The notes beneath the pieces are model-generated. The model was not told the DNA's origin. It ran no database searches and saw nothing but the letters and a program-made list of their open reading frames with translations. Shown one piece after another: positions 31,829 through 39,455 of a stretch of 64,000 nt of DNA (its first letter is position 1; every line of letters begins with the position of its first letter). Position numbers and translations under genes: made by a program. Source of the stretch: JAUWCL01 sp964599375 (lineage in GTDB: Bacteria; Krumholzibacteriota; Krumholzibacteriia; Krumholzibacteriales; Krumholzibacteriaceae); contig CAZREW010000004.1 in assembly GCA_964599375.1 (NCBI GenBank), forward strand, positions 1 through 64,000, in the 5' to 3' direction.

Positions 31829-32569
31829 ATGGCGCTCCAGGAAGAGCTTGAAAGATCGGGGGACTGGCTGTTTCGAAGGAGAGGCTACCTGCCTGTCGTG
31901 ATGATGGGTCTCTTTCTGGTAGCGATGTGCGACTACGAATACCCGCTGCGAAGCGAGACCTTTGATCACATCTGGGAGGTCTTCTGTCTTGCGGTAAGTT
32001 TCTTCGGACTGGGTATCCGGATCTTCACGATCGCTCATACACCGGAAGGCACGTCGGGGAGAAATACCGAGACCCAGGACGCCAAGACACTGAATACGAC
32101 GGGACTCTATTCCGTTGTGAGAAATCCCCTGTATCTGGGAAACTTCTTCATATATCTCGGTATCTCTCTGTTTGCCCATCTCTGGTGGTTGACGCTGATA
32201 TTCATCCTCGCTTTCTGGCTCTACTATGAACGGATCATCCTGGCCGAGGAGGCATTCCTGAGGGCAAAGTTCGGCATGCAGTTCACCGAATGGGCGGAGG
32301 TCACCCCTGTCTTCATCCCGAGGTTCGGGAGGTATCGCAGGCCAGACATGCCCTTTTCTTTCAAGAATGTCCTGAAACGGGAGTACAGCGGCTTCTTCGC
32401 GATCATTGTCGTGATGTTCATTTTCGAGAGTGCGGGGGAGTTGTCCGTAAGGGGCAGATTGAGTTTTGACAGGTGGTGGCTGGCCCTGCTGGGCTTCAGC
32501 TTCGTCGTCTGGTTCGTCCTGAGGACACTGAAGAGACGCACTTCGATTCTAAATGTCAAGGGCAGATAA
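31829..32569 (+). CDS. isoprenylcysteine/phospholipid methyltransferase-family membrane enzyme
   Basis: A 246-residue integral membrane protein of the ICMT/PEMT superfamily. The SAM-binding signature is GLYSVVRNPLYLGNFFIYLG near residues 97-116, with the C-terminal partner YYERIILAEEAFLRAKFG and the following F.EW motif. Members methylate lipids or prenylated groups in the membrane, and some act on lipid A phosphate. The substrate here is not determined. ATG 31829 follows GAGAGGG; the in-frame GTG at 31814 is less likely. Confidence 0.75.
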   Translation: MALQEELERSGDWLFRRRGYLPVVMMGLFLVAMCDYEYPLRSETFDHIWEVFCLAVSFFGLGIRIFTIAHTPEGTSGRNTETQDAKTLNTTGLYSVVRNPLYLGNFFIYLGISLFAHLWWLTLIFILAFWLYYERIILAEEAFLRAKFGMQFTEWAEVTPVFIPRFGRYRRPDMPFSFKNVLKREYSGFFAIIVVMFIFESAGELSVRGRLSFDRWWLALLGFSFVVWFVLRTLKRRTSILNVKGR

Positions 32570-32603
32570 GATTCTGATGACTATTGACTGAGCTGGAGGG
32601 ATC

Positions 32604-32975
32604 ATGAGCGTGATCGGAAACATACTGTGGATCATCCTCGGGGGAGGGATATTCCTTTTCCTCGAATATCTCATCGGGGGCGTCGTCCTCTGCCTGACGA
32701 TCGTGGGGATACCGTTCGGCATCCAGGCCTTCAAGCTTTCTCTCCTGTCACTTCTGCCTTTCGGCAGGGAGGTCACCAGCACAAGGCCGAAGCCGGGCGC
32801 CCTGTCGATCATCATGAACATCCTCTGGATAGTCTGCGGCGGGATCTACATCGCCGCCACGCATCTGCTGTTCGGGGTCCTCTGCGCGGTGACGATAATC
32901 GGGATACCGTTCGCGAAGCAGCACATGAAGCTGGCCGTGCTTTCGCTGACTCCGTTCGGCTATACGTTCCGATAG
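32604..32975 (+). CDS. yccF: YccF-family inner-membrane protein
   Basis: A 123-residue protein made of two similar YccF (DUF307) repeats. Each has NILWIILGGG/NILWIVCGG followed by a helix and a GIPF motif (CLTIVGIPFG and VTIIGIPFAKQ), then a LSLLPFG/LSLTPFG end. Four to five helices in total. Function unknown; homologues are found in most proteobacteria. GGAGGG precedes the ATG. Confidence 0.88.
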   Translation: MSVIGNILWIILGGGIFLFLEYLIGGVVLCLTIVGIPFGIQAFKLSLLSLLPFGREVTSTRPKPGALSIIMNILWIVCGGIYIAATHLLFGVLCAVTIIGIPFAKQHMKLAVLSLTPFGYTFR

Positions 32976-32995
32976 GTAGATCTGAAAAGAGTGAT

Positions 32996-33493
32996 ATGGA
33001 CGATCCTGGCTTGCTGGACAGGAAACTGAAGGTGGGAACGTGGGCGTGGCTTCTGCCCGCGGCTTACGTGGTCCACGTCGCGGAGGAGGCGTTCGGCGGA
33101 GACGGGCTTACGAGGTGGATGACCGACGGGGGAGGCCTGGACTTCTCCATCGCGGAGTTTCTCGGACTGAACCTTGTCGGGGTGGTGGCGCTATGCCTGG
33201 CAGCGTGGGCGGCCCGCAGGCGGGAAGCCTGGAGGTGGCTGCTTGTTACGGGGGCGGCTGTCTTCATCTCAAACGGTGTATGGCATGCCGCGATCTGCGT
33301 GATTGGGCGCTCGTATATCCCGGGTGTGCTCACAGGGGTCCTGGTGTATATTCCCCTCGGCTGTTTCGTGATCTACCGGCTTTGGCGGCTCGTGTCTCCG
33401 CCCGTGCTCATATCGGCGGCTGTGGCCGGCCTGGCCATCCACGGCGCGACGCTATGGATCGTGCTGCGGATGCCGGGTTTCCAGATCGGATGA
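32996..33493 (+). CDS. HXXEE-domain membrane protein
   Basis: A 165-residue membrane protein with the defining His-x-x-Glu-Glu motif in YVVHVAEEAFGG near residue 30 and a second histidine segment (SNGVWHAAICVIGRSYIPG), as in the HXXEE family. Five helices are likely. The conserved polar residues within helices suggest an enzymatic or metal-binding role, but none has been shown. It overlaps the next gene by four bases, indicating co-translation. Confidence 0.75.
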   Translation: MDDPGLLDRKLKVGTWAWLLPAAYVVHVAEEAFGGDGLTRWMTDGGGLDFSIAEFLGLNLVGVVALCLAAWAARRREAWRWLLVTGAAVFISNGVWHAAICVIGRSYIPGVLTGVLVYIPLGCFVIYRLWRLVSPPVLISAAVAGLAIHGATLWIVLRMPGFQIG

Positions 33494-33897
33494 CGATGGA
33501 CTGGAAGAAGAGAAGAAGGCTTCTGGGGGGCAACCTGATCCTGCTCGCCCTGCTGTTCCTGCTGGTGACGCTCAACAAGGAGTACCTCAGGCCTGCATTC
33601 GGTCATGGAGCGTTTCTCGGTCCGCTGACGGGGTGCCTGCCCAATTTCCTCGCGGCTCTTCTTATCAGCCTTGCCGCTGTCAACGGCATCCTTTCGAGGA
33701 GGCCGGGGCATAGCCGTATCCTGGCGTACGCCGGTTCATCCCTGGTATTCCTGATTCTGACCGTCGAGGAACTCAGGCCGATGTGGGGCGCCAGCACGCA
33801 ATACGATCCCTTTGACATAGCTGCGAGCGCGGCTGGATCGCTGACCGCTATACTGGTCTTCGAGCTGGTTCAGCGGCGACGCAGGACCGCGCGTTAA
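33490..33897 (+). CDS. VanZ-like membrane protein
   Basis: A 135-residue protein with four membrane helices. The LPNFLAALLISLAAVNGI helix and the final DIAASAAGSLTAILVFELVQ segment, where DxxAxxxGxxxG replaces the usual D-x-x-x-N-x-x-G, recall the VanZ-like family and its relatives. It starts at ATG 33490 inside the stop of the preceding gene. Role unknown. Confidence 0.6.
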   Translation: MTMDWKKRRRLLGGNLILLALLFLLVTLNKEYLRPAFGHGAFLGPLTGCLPNFLAALLISLAAVNGILSRRPGHSRILAYAGSSLVFLILTVEELRPMWGASTQYDPFDIAASAAGSLTAILVFELVQRRRRTAR

Positions 33898-33939
33898 GCA
33901 GCCTGTCTTGCACATATCCCTTACCCGTGGCATAATACC

Positions 33940-34683
33940 ATGATGGATGATGCAGTAAGAATAGATCCAGAAGACAACTCCGGGGACAGAGCAGTCGATG
34001 AGCGCATCGAAGCCTACCAGAGACAGCTGCGCCGCCTCGCCTCAGAACTGTCGTTGGCGGAGGCCCGCGAGCGTAAGGAGATAGCCTCCGATCTGCACGA
34101 CCACATCGGGCAGGCCCTGGCATTTGTTGTCCAGAGGGTCAGCGTCCTGAAAGGAAACTCGATCTTCAGCGGGAACGACAGGGATTTCGAGGAGATACTG
34201 TCTGTGCTCGGTCAGGCCATCCGGTACACGAGGAACTTGACTGTCGAGATAAGCCCGCCGGTACTGTATGAACTGGGCCTGCCGGCCGCTATCGACTGGC
34301 TCGCAGAAAGGGCCATGGACAGGTACGGACTCGAGGTCAGGTTCACAGAGACTGGAACGCTCTCCAATATCGATGAGAACGTGCGGGTCTTCATATTCAA
34401 GTCGGTCCAGGAGCTGATCAACAACGCGGCCAGGCATTCAGGATCGCCGCAGGTCAAGATATATGCCCGCTGGGGCAGTGACCGGTTCGAGATAGAGGTG
34501 AGTGACCACGGCAGGGGCTTCGATACGACCGCTTTCACAAACGGCCTTTCCGACGACTGCTGCTTCGGGCTGTTCAGCATCCGTGAGCGACTTTCATATA
34601 TAGGCGGGGAGCTTATCATCGAATCTTCGCCCGGGAAAGGTACCCGGGTGACGATATCAGCTCCATGCGGCACAGGGGAGTAA
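33940..34683 (+). CDS. sensorless histidine kinase (HisKA_3, NarX-type)
   Basis: A 247-residue cytoplasmic kinase. It begins with a coiled-coil-like segment (20-48) and then the HisKA_3 dimerisation box ERKEIASDLHDHIGQAL with phospho-acceptor His53. The ATPase domain has N-box QELINNAARHS and G-box motifs DHGRGFD and GLFSIRERL. No membrane or sensor domain is present, so it must be controlled by an interacting protein or a cytoplasmic signal. The partner regulator follows after four bases. Confidence 0.88.
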   Translation: MMDDAVRIDPEDNSGDRAVDERIEAYQRQLRRLASELSLAEARERKEIASDLHDHIGQALAFVVQRVSVLKGNSIFSGNDRDFEEILSVLGQAIRYTRNLTVEISPPVLYELGLPAAIDWLAERAMDRYGLEVRFTETGTLSNIDENVRVFIFKSVQELINNAARHSGSPQVKIYARWGSDRFEIEVSDHGRGFDTTAFTNGLSDDCCFGLFSIRERLSYIGGELIIESSPGKGTRVTISAPCGTGE

Positions 34684-34687
34684 AAGG

Positions 34688-35335
34688 ATGATCAGGGTAC
34701 TGCTGGCCGATGACCACAAGCTTCTTGTCGACGGTCTCCGTTCCCTGCTCGAAGGCAGGGACGATATAGAGATAGTCGGCGTTGCTTCGGACGGTCTCGA
34801 AGCGGTCGAAATGGCGGCAGGTCTCCAGCCTGACCTGGTCCTTCTCGACATCTCGATGCCCCGGCTCAACGGGATCGACGCCGCTAGACAGATCGTGAGG
34901 GACGTTTCCGGCACGAGCGTGATCATGCTCTCGATGCATGCAGACAGCAGATATATCCAGGAGTCGCTGCGTGTCGGAGCCAGGGGGTATGTCCTCAAGG
35001 AATCCGCTTCCGGCGAGGTCATCGAGGCGATAAGGACGGTAAGCAACGGCGATCTGTATTTCAGCAGTTCAGTCCGCGACCAGGTTCACCGCGAATATGT
35101 GGAGATGGTCCGGAAGGGGGAGGAAGCCTCCCGCTTTCCACTCAGTCCCAGGGAGAGGGAAGTTCTTCAGCTCCTCGCCGAGGGAAAGGCCACCAAGGAG
35201 ATAGCCGGCCTGCTCAACGTGAGCGTAAAGACAGTCGAAAGCCACCGTAAGCAGATAATGGACAAACTCGACCTGCACAGTATAGCCGAACTGACAAAGT
35301 TCGCTATCCGCGAAGGACTCACGCCGCTCGATTGA
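34688..35335 (+). CDS. NarL/FixJ-type response regulator
   Basis: A 215-residue protein with an N-terminal receiver domain (acidic pair Asp8-Asp9, phosphorylated Asp54 in LVLLDISMP, conserved Lys near 105) and a C-terminal LuxR-type HTH (LSPREREVLQLLAEGKATKE, then IAGLLNVSVKTVESH). It is the partner of the kinase four bases upstream. A 21-base imperfect palindrome lies 35 bases behind its stop and upstream of the ammonium transporter, a reasonable target. Confidence 0.92.
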   Translation: MIRVLLADDHKLLVDGLRSLLEGRDDIEIVGVASDGLEAVEMAAGLQPDLVLLDISMPRLNGIDAARQIVRDVSGTSVIMLSMHADSRYIQESLRVGARGYVLKESASGEVIEAIRTVSNGDLYFSSSVRDQVHREYVEMVRKGEEASRFPLSPREREVLQLLAEGKATKEIAGLLNVSVKTVESHRKQIMDKLDLHSIAELTKFAIREGLTPLD

Positions 35336-35369
35336 CCCCGAAATATACACTAAGGGATTTCGCACCGAC

Positions 35370-35390
35370 AAATCAGGGATGTCCCGATTT
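35370..35390 (+). promoter_or_regulatory. candidate operator upstream of amt
   Basis: Arms AAATCAGGGA and GTCCCGATTT around a central T pair at eight of ten positions. Related half-sites GGGATTT occur at 35354-35360 and GGGATTATT at 35420-35428. NarL-type regulators bind such inverted repeats, so the adjacent regulator is the first candidate. Confidence 0.5.
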
Positions 35391-35447
35391 ATCCGGGCAG
35401 CGCTCCATGTTTATACTACGGGATTATTATCAACAGGAAGGAGCGAC

Positions 35448-36653
35448 ATGTTCAACACAGGTAACACCGGCTTCATGCTGGTGGCTACGAGTCTCGTTAT
35501 GCTGATGACACCCGGGCTCGCGTTTTTCTACGGAGGGCTGGTTGGTCGCAAGAACGTGCTCTCGATCATGATCCAGAGCTTCGTCTCTATGGGCTTCACG
35601 ACCATCCTCTGGTACACGGTCGGGTTCTCGCTGTGCTTCAGCGGGGGCGAGGGCGGGATCATCGGAAACCTTGATATGGCTTTCCTTCGCGGAGTCGACC
35701 CGATGACTCCCTTCGGCGACGGCCAGATACCGATGCTTCTTTTCTTCGCGTACCAGATGATGTTCGCGATCATAACGCCGGCCCTGATCACCGGTGCGTT
35801 CTCGAACCGTGTGCGGTTTCCCGCCTACCTTATATTCCTCGTGGCCTGGCATCTGCTAGTCTACTTCCCGTTCGTTCACATGATCTGGGGCGGAGGGCTC
35901 CTGGCGAAGTGGGGATTGCTCGATTTCGCGGGAGGGATCGCCGTCCACAACATCGCCGGGATGGCGGCTCTCGCGTCAGTCCTCTTTGTAGGCAGGCGGC
36001 GCGTAGCCGAGCACGGCCCGCACAGCATCCCGCTTGTCGCGCTTGGCACGGGGCTTCTGTGGTTCGGATGGTACGGCTTCAACGCCGGCAGCGAGCTGCA
36101 GGTCGATGCCGTTACGGTCCTGGCTTTCGCTAACACCGACATCGCCGCGTCATTCGCCGCGATCTCCTGGCTGCTGCTCGAGTGGAAACTCGTGAAAAAG
36201 CCCAGGTTCGTCGGTCTCCTTACGGGAGCGGTCGCGGGGCTTGCGACTATCACGCCGGCCGCCGGCTATGTCCAGCCGTGGGCCGCGGCACTCATCGGAT
36301 TGAGCGCGGGCATCGTCTGCTTCGGAGCTGTAAGCATGAAGAACAGGCTTCGCTGGGACGACGCTCTCGATGTCTGGGGAGTCCACGGAGTAGGCGGAGC
36401 GCTCGGCATAATAATGCTGGGGCTGCTGGGAACCACGTCTGTGAATCCGGGCGGCGCTGACGGACTCTTTTACGGCGGCGCCGGTTTCTTCCTCAAGGAG
36501 CTGGCCGGAGTGATCGGCTCCTCCGCGTACGCTTTCATATTCACCTATGCGATGCTCTGGATCATCAGCAGGATCGTGACGGTCAAGACGACGGAGGACG
36601 AGGAGACGACGCTGGACGAATCCCTTCATGGAGAGAGCGCTTACGTGCAATAG
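35448..36653 (+). CDS. amt: ammonium transporter (Amt family)
   Basis: A 401-residue protein with 11 membrane helices. NTGFMLVATSLVMLMTPGLA is helix 1, AFFYGGLV carries the usual start of helix 2, and twin-His helices are visible in AVHNIAGMAAL and DVWGVHGVGGALGI (the two pore histidines). ATG 35448 lies behind AAGGAG; the longer frame from 35379 contains the operator region and is rejected. No PII gene is adjacent. The C-terminal tail is short and acidic. Confidence 0.92.
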   Translation: MFNTGNTGFMLVATSLVMLMTPGLAFFYGGLVGRKNVLSIMIQSFVSMGFTTILWYTVGFSLCFSGGEGGIIGNLDMAFLRGVDPMTPFGDGQIPMLLFFAYQMMFAIITPALITGAFSNRVRFPAYLIFLVAWHLLVYFPFVHMIWGGGLLAKWGLLDFAGGIAVHNIAGMAALASVLFVGRRRVAEHGPHSIPLVALGTGLLWFGWYGFNAGSELQVDAVTVLAFANTDIAASFAAISWLLLEWKLVKKPRFVGLLTGAVAGLATITPAAGYVQPWAAALIGLSAGIVCFGAVSMKNRLRWDDALDVWGVHGVGGALGIIMLGLLGTTSVNPGGADGLFYGGAGFFLKELAGVIGSSAYAFIFTYAMLWIISRIVTVKTTEDEETTLDESLHGESAYVQ

Positions 36654-36672
36654 GAGCAGAGGGGAGAAGATC

Positions 36673-37425
36673 ATGAAAAGAACGAACTATCCGCTTATTC
36701 TGGCCGTCGCGGCGCTGACGGCGGCGATGACCGCCGGGGCCGCCTCGTCGGAGGAGTTTTCCATCGACCTGGGCGTCGATCTCTACAGCAGGTATATATG
36801 GCGGGGCATTGATTTCGGAGACGCGCCGTCCATCCAGCCCGCCCTGTCGTTCTCGTACTCGGGTCTCGAGATCGGCGTCTGGGGCGCATACCCGATCTCG
36901 AACCAGGAGAGCGCGTTCGACGAGATCGATTTCTGGCTCGGGTACAGCTACGGATTCAGCAACGGATCATCCTTAGGCGCTGTGGCTACGAGCTACTACA
37001 TTCCGAGCGCGGGGATCGGGCTGTTCGACTTCAACGACTACGACGCGGTCGACGGGAACGGGGACCCGGATCCCGGGGCGCACACGGTCGAGATCGGGCT
37101 GTCATACACGGGGCCGGAGTCATTCCCCCTGACCTTCTCGGGTTACGTCTTCGTCCACAACGACGCGGGGAACAACACGTACTTCGAGATCAGCTATCCG
37201 TTCACGGCTGGAAATACCGATCTCTCCGTATTCTGCGGCGCGGCGGGCGGGAGTTCGAAAAATCCCGATATCTACGGAACGGAGGATTTCAGCGTCATCA
37301 ATGCCGGAGTCAGCGCGGAACGGGGTCTCAGGATGACCGACAGTTTCACGCTTCCGCTATCGGTCGCCTTCACGGTCAACCCCGAAGCAGAGATCGCTTA
37401 CCTGGTTGTGGGAGTGAAGTTCTAG
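36673..37425 (+). CDS. TorF-family putative outer-membrane porin
   Basis: A 250-residue protein with a signal peptide (cleavage near GAASS). LGVDLYSRYIWRGIDFGDAP followed by SIQPALSFSY is the hallmark of the TIGR02001/TorF family, found next to amt or torR genes. The rest is a series of alternating amphipathic strands ending with a C-terminal Phe (VVGVKF), as in beta-barrel proteins. It follows amt after 19 bases and is probably co-transcribed, perhaps admitting ammonium or methylamine through the outer membrane (inference). Confidence 0.85.
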   Translation: MKRTNYPLILAVAALTAAMTAGAASSEEFSIDLGVDLYSRYIWRGIDFGDAPSIQPALSFSYSGLEIGVWGAYPISNQESAFDEIDFWLGYSYGFSNGSSLGAVATSYYIPSAGIGLFDFNDYDAVDGNGDPDPGAHTVEIGLSYTGPESFPLTFSGYVFVHNDAGNNTYFEISYPFTAGNTDLSVFCGAAGGSSKNPDIYGTEDFSVINAGVSAERGLRMTDSFTLPLSVAFTVNPEAEIAYLVVGVKF

Positions 37426-37454
37426 GACCGGGCAGCGTACAAGTCAGAAAAAAA

Positions 37455-37484
37455 GGCCGGACGGCTTGAGCCGCCCGGCCTTTT
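37455..37484. terminator. bidirectional intrinsic terminator
   Basis: GGCCGGACGGC and GCCGCCCGGCC form an 11-base stem with one mismatch around a TTGA loop. It is preceded by a run of A and followed by TTTT, so it can act in both directions. It lies between the convergent porin and ppiD-like genes. Confidence 0.92.
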
Positions 37485-37503
37485 GAATGCCGTTTCGCCT
37501 CTC

Positions 37504-39309
37504 TCAGTTCAGAGTGCGCTCGCGGCGATCAACGACTTTGGCGTCCTTGCGCAGCTGGTCATACCAGAGGGCGAGGAAATGAGACGAGCTTTCCTGCCTG
37601 AGCTGCTGGAGGATCTCCTGCCTCTTCGCGGCGAACTCGGAGGTCTCCCCGGGCTTCCTGTCCGTGACCTGCAGTATGAACCATTCGCTATTGCCCTTGA
37701 CCGGAGGGCTTATCTTGCCTGTCTGCAGATCGAAGGCCGCGGCGGCGAATCCGGTCCCCATTCCTATCCCGGGAATCGACTGGTCGACGGTGAACGGGGT
37801 CGTCTCGGCGACTTCGAGCTCGAAGGAGTGCGCGGCCGCCTCGAGATCGCCTCCGGTGACGGCCATCGAGCGAAGCTCCCTGGCAGTCTCCAGCGCGGAG
37901 TTTTCCACGCGCTGCGCCCTGATCCTCTCGACGAGCACGGGTCTCGCTTCATCCAGCGGCATAGTCGTCTCGTGGATGACCTTGAGCACCTCGACGATGT
38001 AGATGTACTGCTGGGTCTCGATATTCTCACTGACCTTGCCGACGCCGTGGTTGAACGCGAAATTGACGACGCGCGGCAGGTAGCCGTAGTCCTTGATGAA
38101 CGAACCCTCGACGAACGGCTCGGGCTCGACCGTCTTCAGGCCGAAGTCCGCGGCGGCGGTGGCGAGGCCTTTCTTGGCGATCGTCTCGCGCAGGTCGGTG
38201 AGCAGGGTCCTCAGCGAGTCGATCGTGTCGTATCCCGGCTCAACGCGCATCAGGATGTGGCTCGCCCTGACCTTCTCGACGCCGTCCTCGACCTTCTTCT
38301 CATCGGTCCTGATAAGGTGGTACCCGTAGCCCGTCCTGACCGGTTTGCTGATCTCGCCAGGCTTGAGAGCGAAGGCGGTCTCGGTGAATACCGAGTCCAT
38401 CACGCCGCGACCGAACATCCCGAGGTCTCCGCCCTTCTGGGCGGTGCTGTAATCGTCAGACTCCTGCTTCGCCGCCTCGGCGAAGTCGTAGCCGCTTAAT
38501 ATCTCCGTGCGCAGCTCGTTCATCCTTTCGAGGACGTCCCGCTCGTCGAGGTCGGTGGGAGCCTTCTCGAGTATAAGCATCCTGACCGCTCTCTTCTCGG
38601 GTACCTTGAAATCGTCCTTCTTCTCCCTGTACAGGGCTGCGATCTCCTCCTCTGCCGGCTCGTAAGGAGGATCCTCCGAGGCGAAGGGGACCTTTACGTA
38701 GCGGGCCTTGAGCCTCGTGTTCTCCCTGTCGAACCTTTCCTTGATCTCCAGCTCTGAGACGTGGACCTGCGAGGAGAGAAGAGTCTCGAGCTTCACCTCC
38801 GGAAGGACCGAGCGTCCCCATCTCTCGAGCTCAGTCCAGTCGGCATCGGGATTCGAGAGGGCCTGAAGATAGGCCTGGTAATCGAAATTGCCGTCCTCGC
38901 CGGTGAACATCTGCCTGAGGGTGGGGTGAGGGTTCCGCCTGAGGAAGGAGACAAGCTCTTCGTCGGTGACCGTGATGCCGAGCTTTTCGATCTCGCGGGC
39001 GATGAGGATCTTCTGTATCGACATCTCCCAGGCCTGCTCGCTGATCATATACGATTCGGTGTCGCTGGGCCTGTAGTCATCTCCGCGCTGCGCCCTGATG
39101 TTGTTGTACAGATCCTGGATATTGCTGCCGTACTCCTGCCTCGTGATCTCGATCCCGTCGACCGAGCCGACCACGTTATCCGTCTCGGATGGTCTCCCGG
39201 TGCCGCCGCTCCTGAAGTTCATTCCCCAGACTGCGAATATCGAGACGACGAAGGCTATCACTACGATCCACAGGATCGTTTTCGTATTTTCGCGCAACTG
39301 TTTAAGCAT
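37504..39309 (-). CDS. PpiD-like periplasmic peptidyl-prolyl isomerase/chaperone
   Basis: A 601-residue protein anchored by one N-terminal helix (ILWIVVIAFVVSIFAVWGMN, residues 12-31), then a SurA_N-type helical chaperone domain. A parvulin domain (about 225-345) follows, with DYSTAQKGGDLGMFGRG and PGEISKPVRTGYGYHLIRTD as signatures. A second, partial parvulin-like part follows. It helps outer-membrane proteins to fold, which fits the many barrel proteins in the window. It is transcribed away from the M23 peptidase gene. Confidence 0.85.
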   Translation of the reverse strand: MLKQLRENTKTILWIVVIAFVVSIFAVWGMNFRSGGTGRPSETDNVVGSVDGIEITRQEYGSNIQDLYNNIRAQRGDDYRPSDTESYMISEQAWEMSIQKILIAREIEKLGITVTDEELVSFLRRNPHPTLRQMFTGEDGNFDYQAYLQALSNPDADWTELERWGRSVLPEVKLETLLSSQVHVSELEIKERFDRENTRLKARYVKVPFASEDPPYEPAEEEIAALYREKKDDFKVPEKRAVRMLILEKAPTDLDERDVLERMNELRTEILSGYDFAEAAKQESDDYSTAQKGGDLGMFGRGVMDSVFTETAFALKPGEISKPVRTGYGYHLIRTDEKKVEDGVEKVRASHILMRVEPGYDTIDSLRTLLTDLRETIAKKGLATAAADFGLKTVEPEPFVEGSFIKDYGYLPRVVNFAFNHGVGKVSENIETQQYIYIVEVLKVIHETTMPLDEARPVLVERIRAQRVENSALETARELRSMAVTGGDLEAAAHSFELEVAETTPFTVDQSIPGIGMGTGFAAAAFDLQTGKISPPVKGNSEWFILQVTDRKPGETSEFAAKRQEILQQLRQESSSHFLALWYDQLRKDAKVVDRRERTLN

Positions 39310-39455
39310 CTGGCGCTACCCTGTCCTTTCGAAACATGTCGATTACTTAGAAATCATTCAGTCATAATCCATTAAAGTAGCAAATAAGATGGCCGCTTGC
39401 AAATCTTTTAACAAAGTTGACACCTTTCGCGCGGTGGTGGTAATTTTCACGGGAC

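Noticed and set aside
37483..38499. Long plus-strand frame opposite the ppiD-like gene
   Set aside because: It is a mirror frame caused by GC-rich codon bias; the minus-strand protein has clear parvulin motifs.
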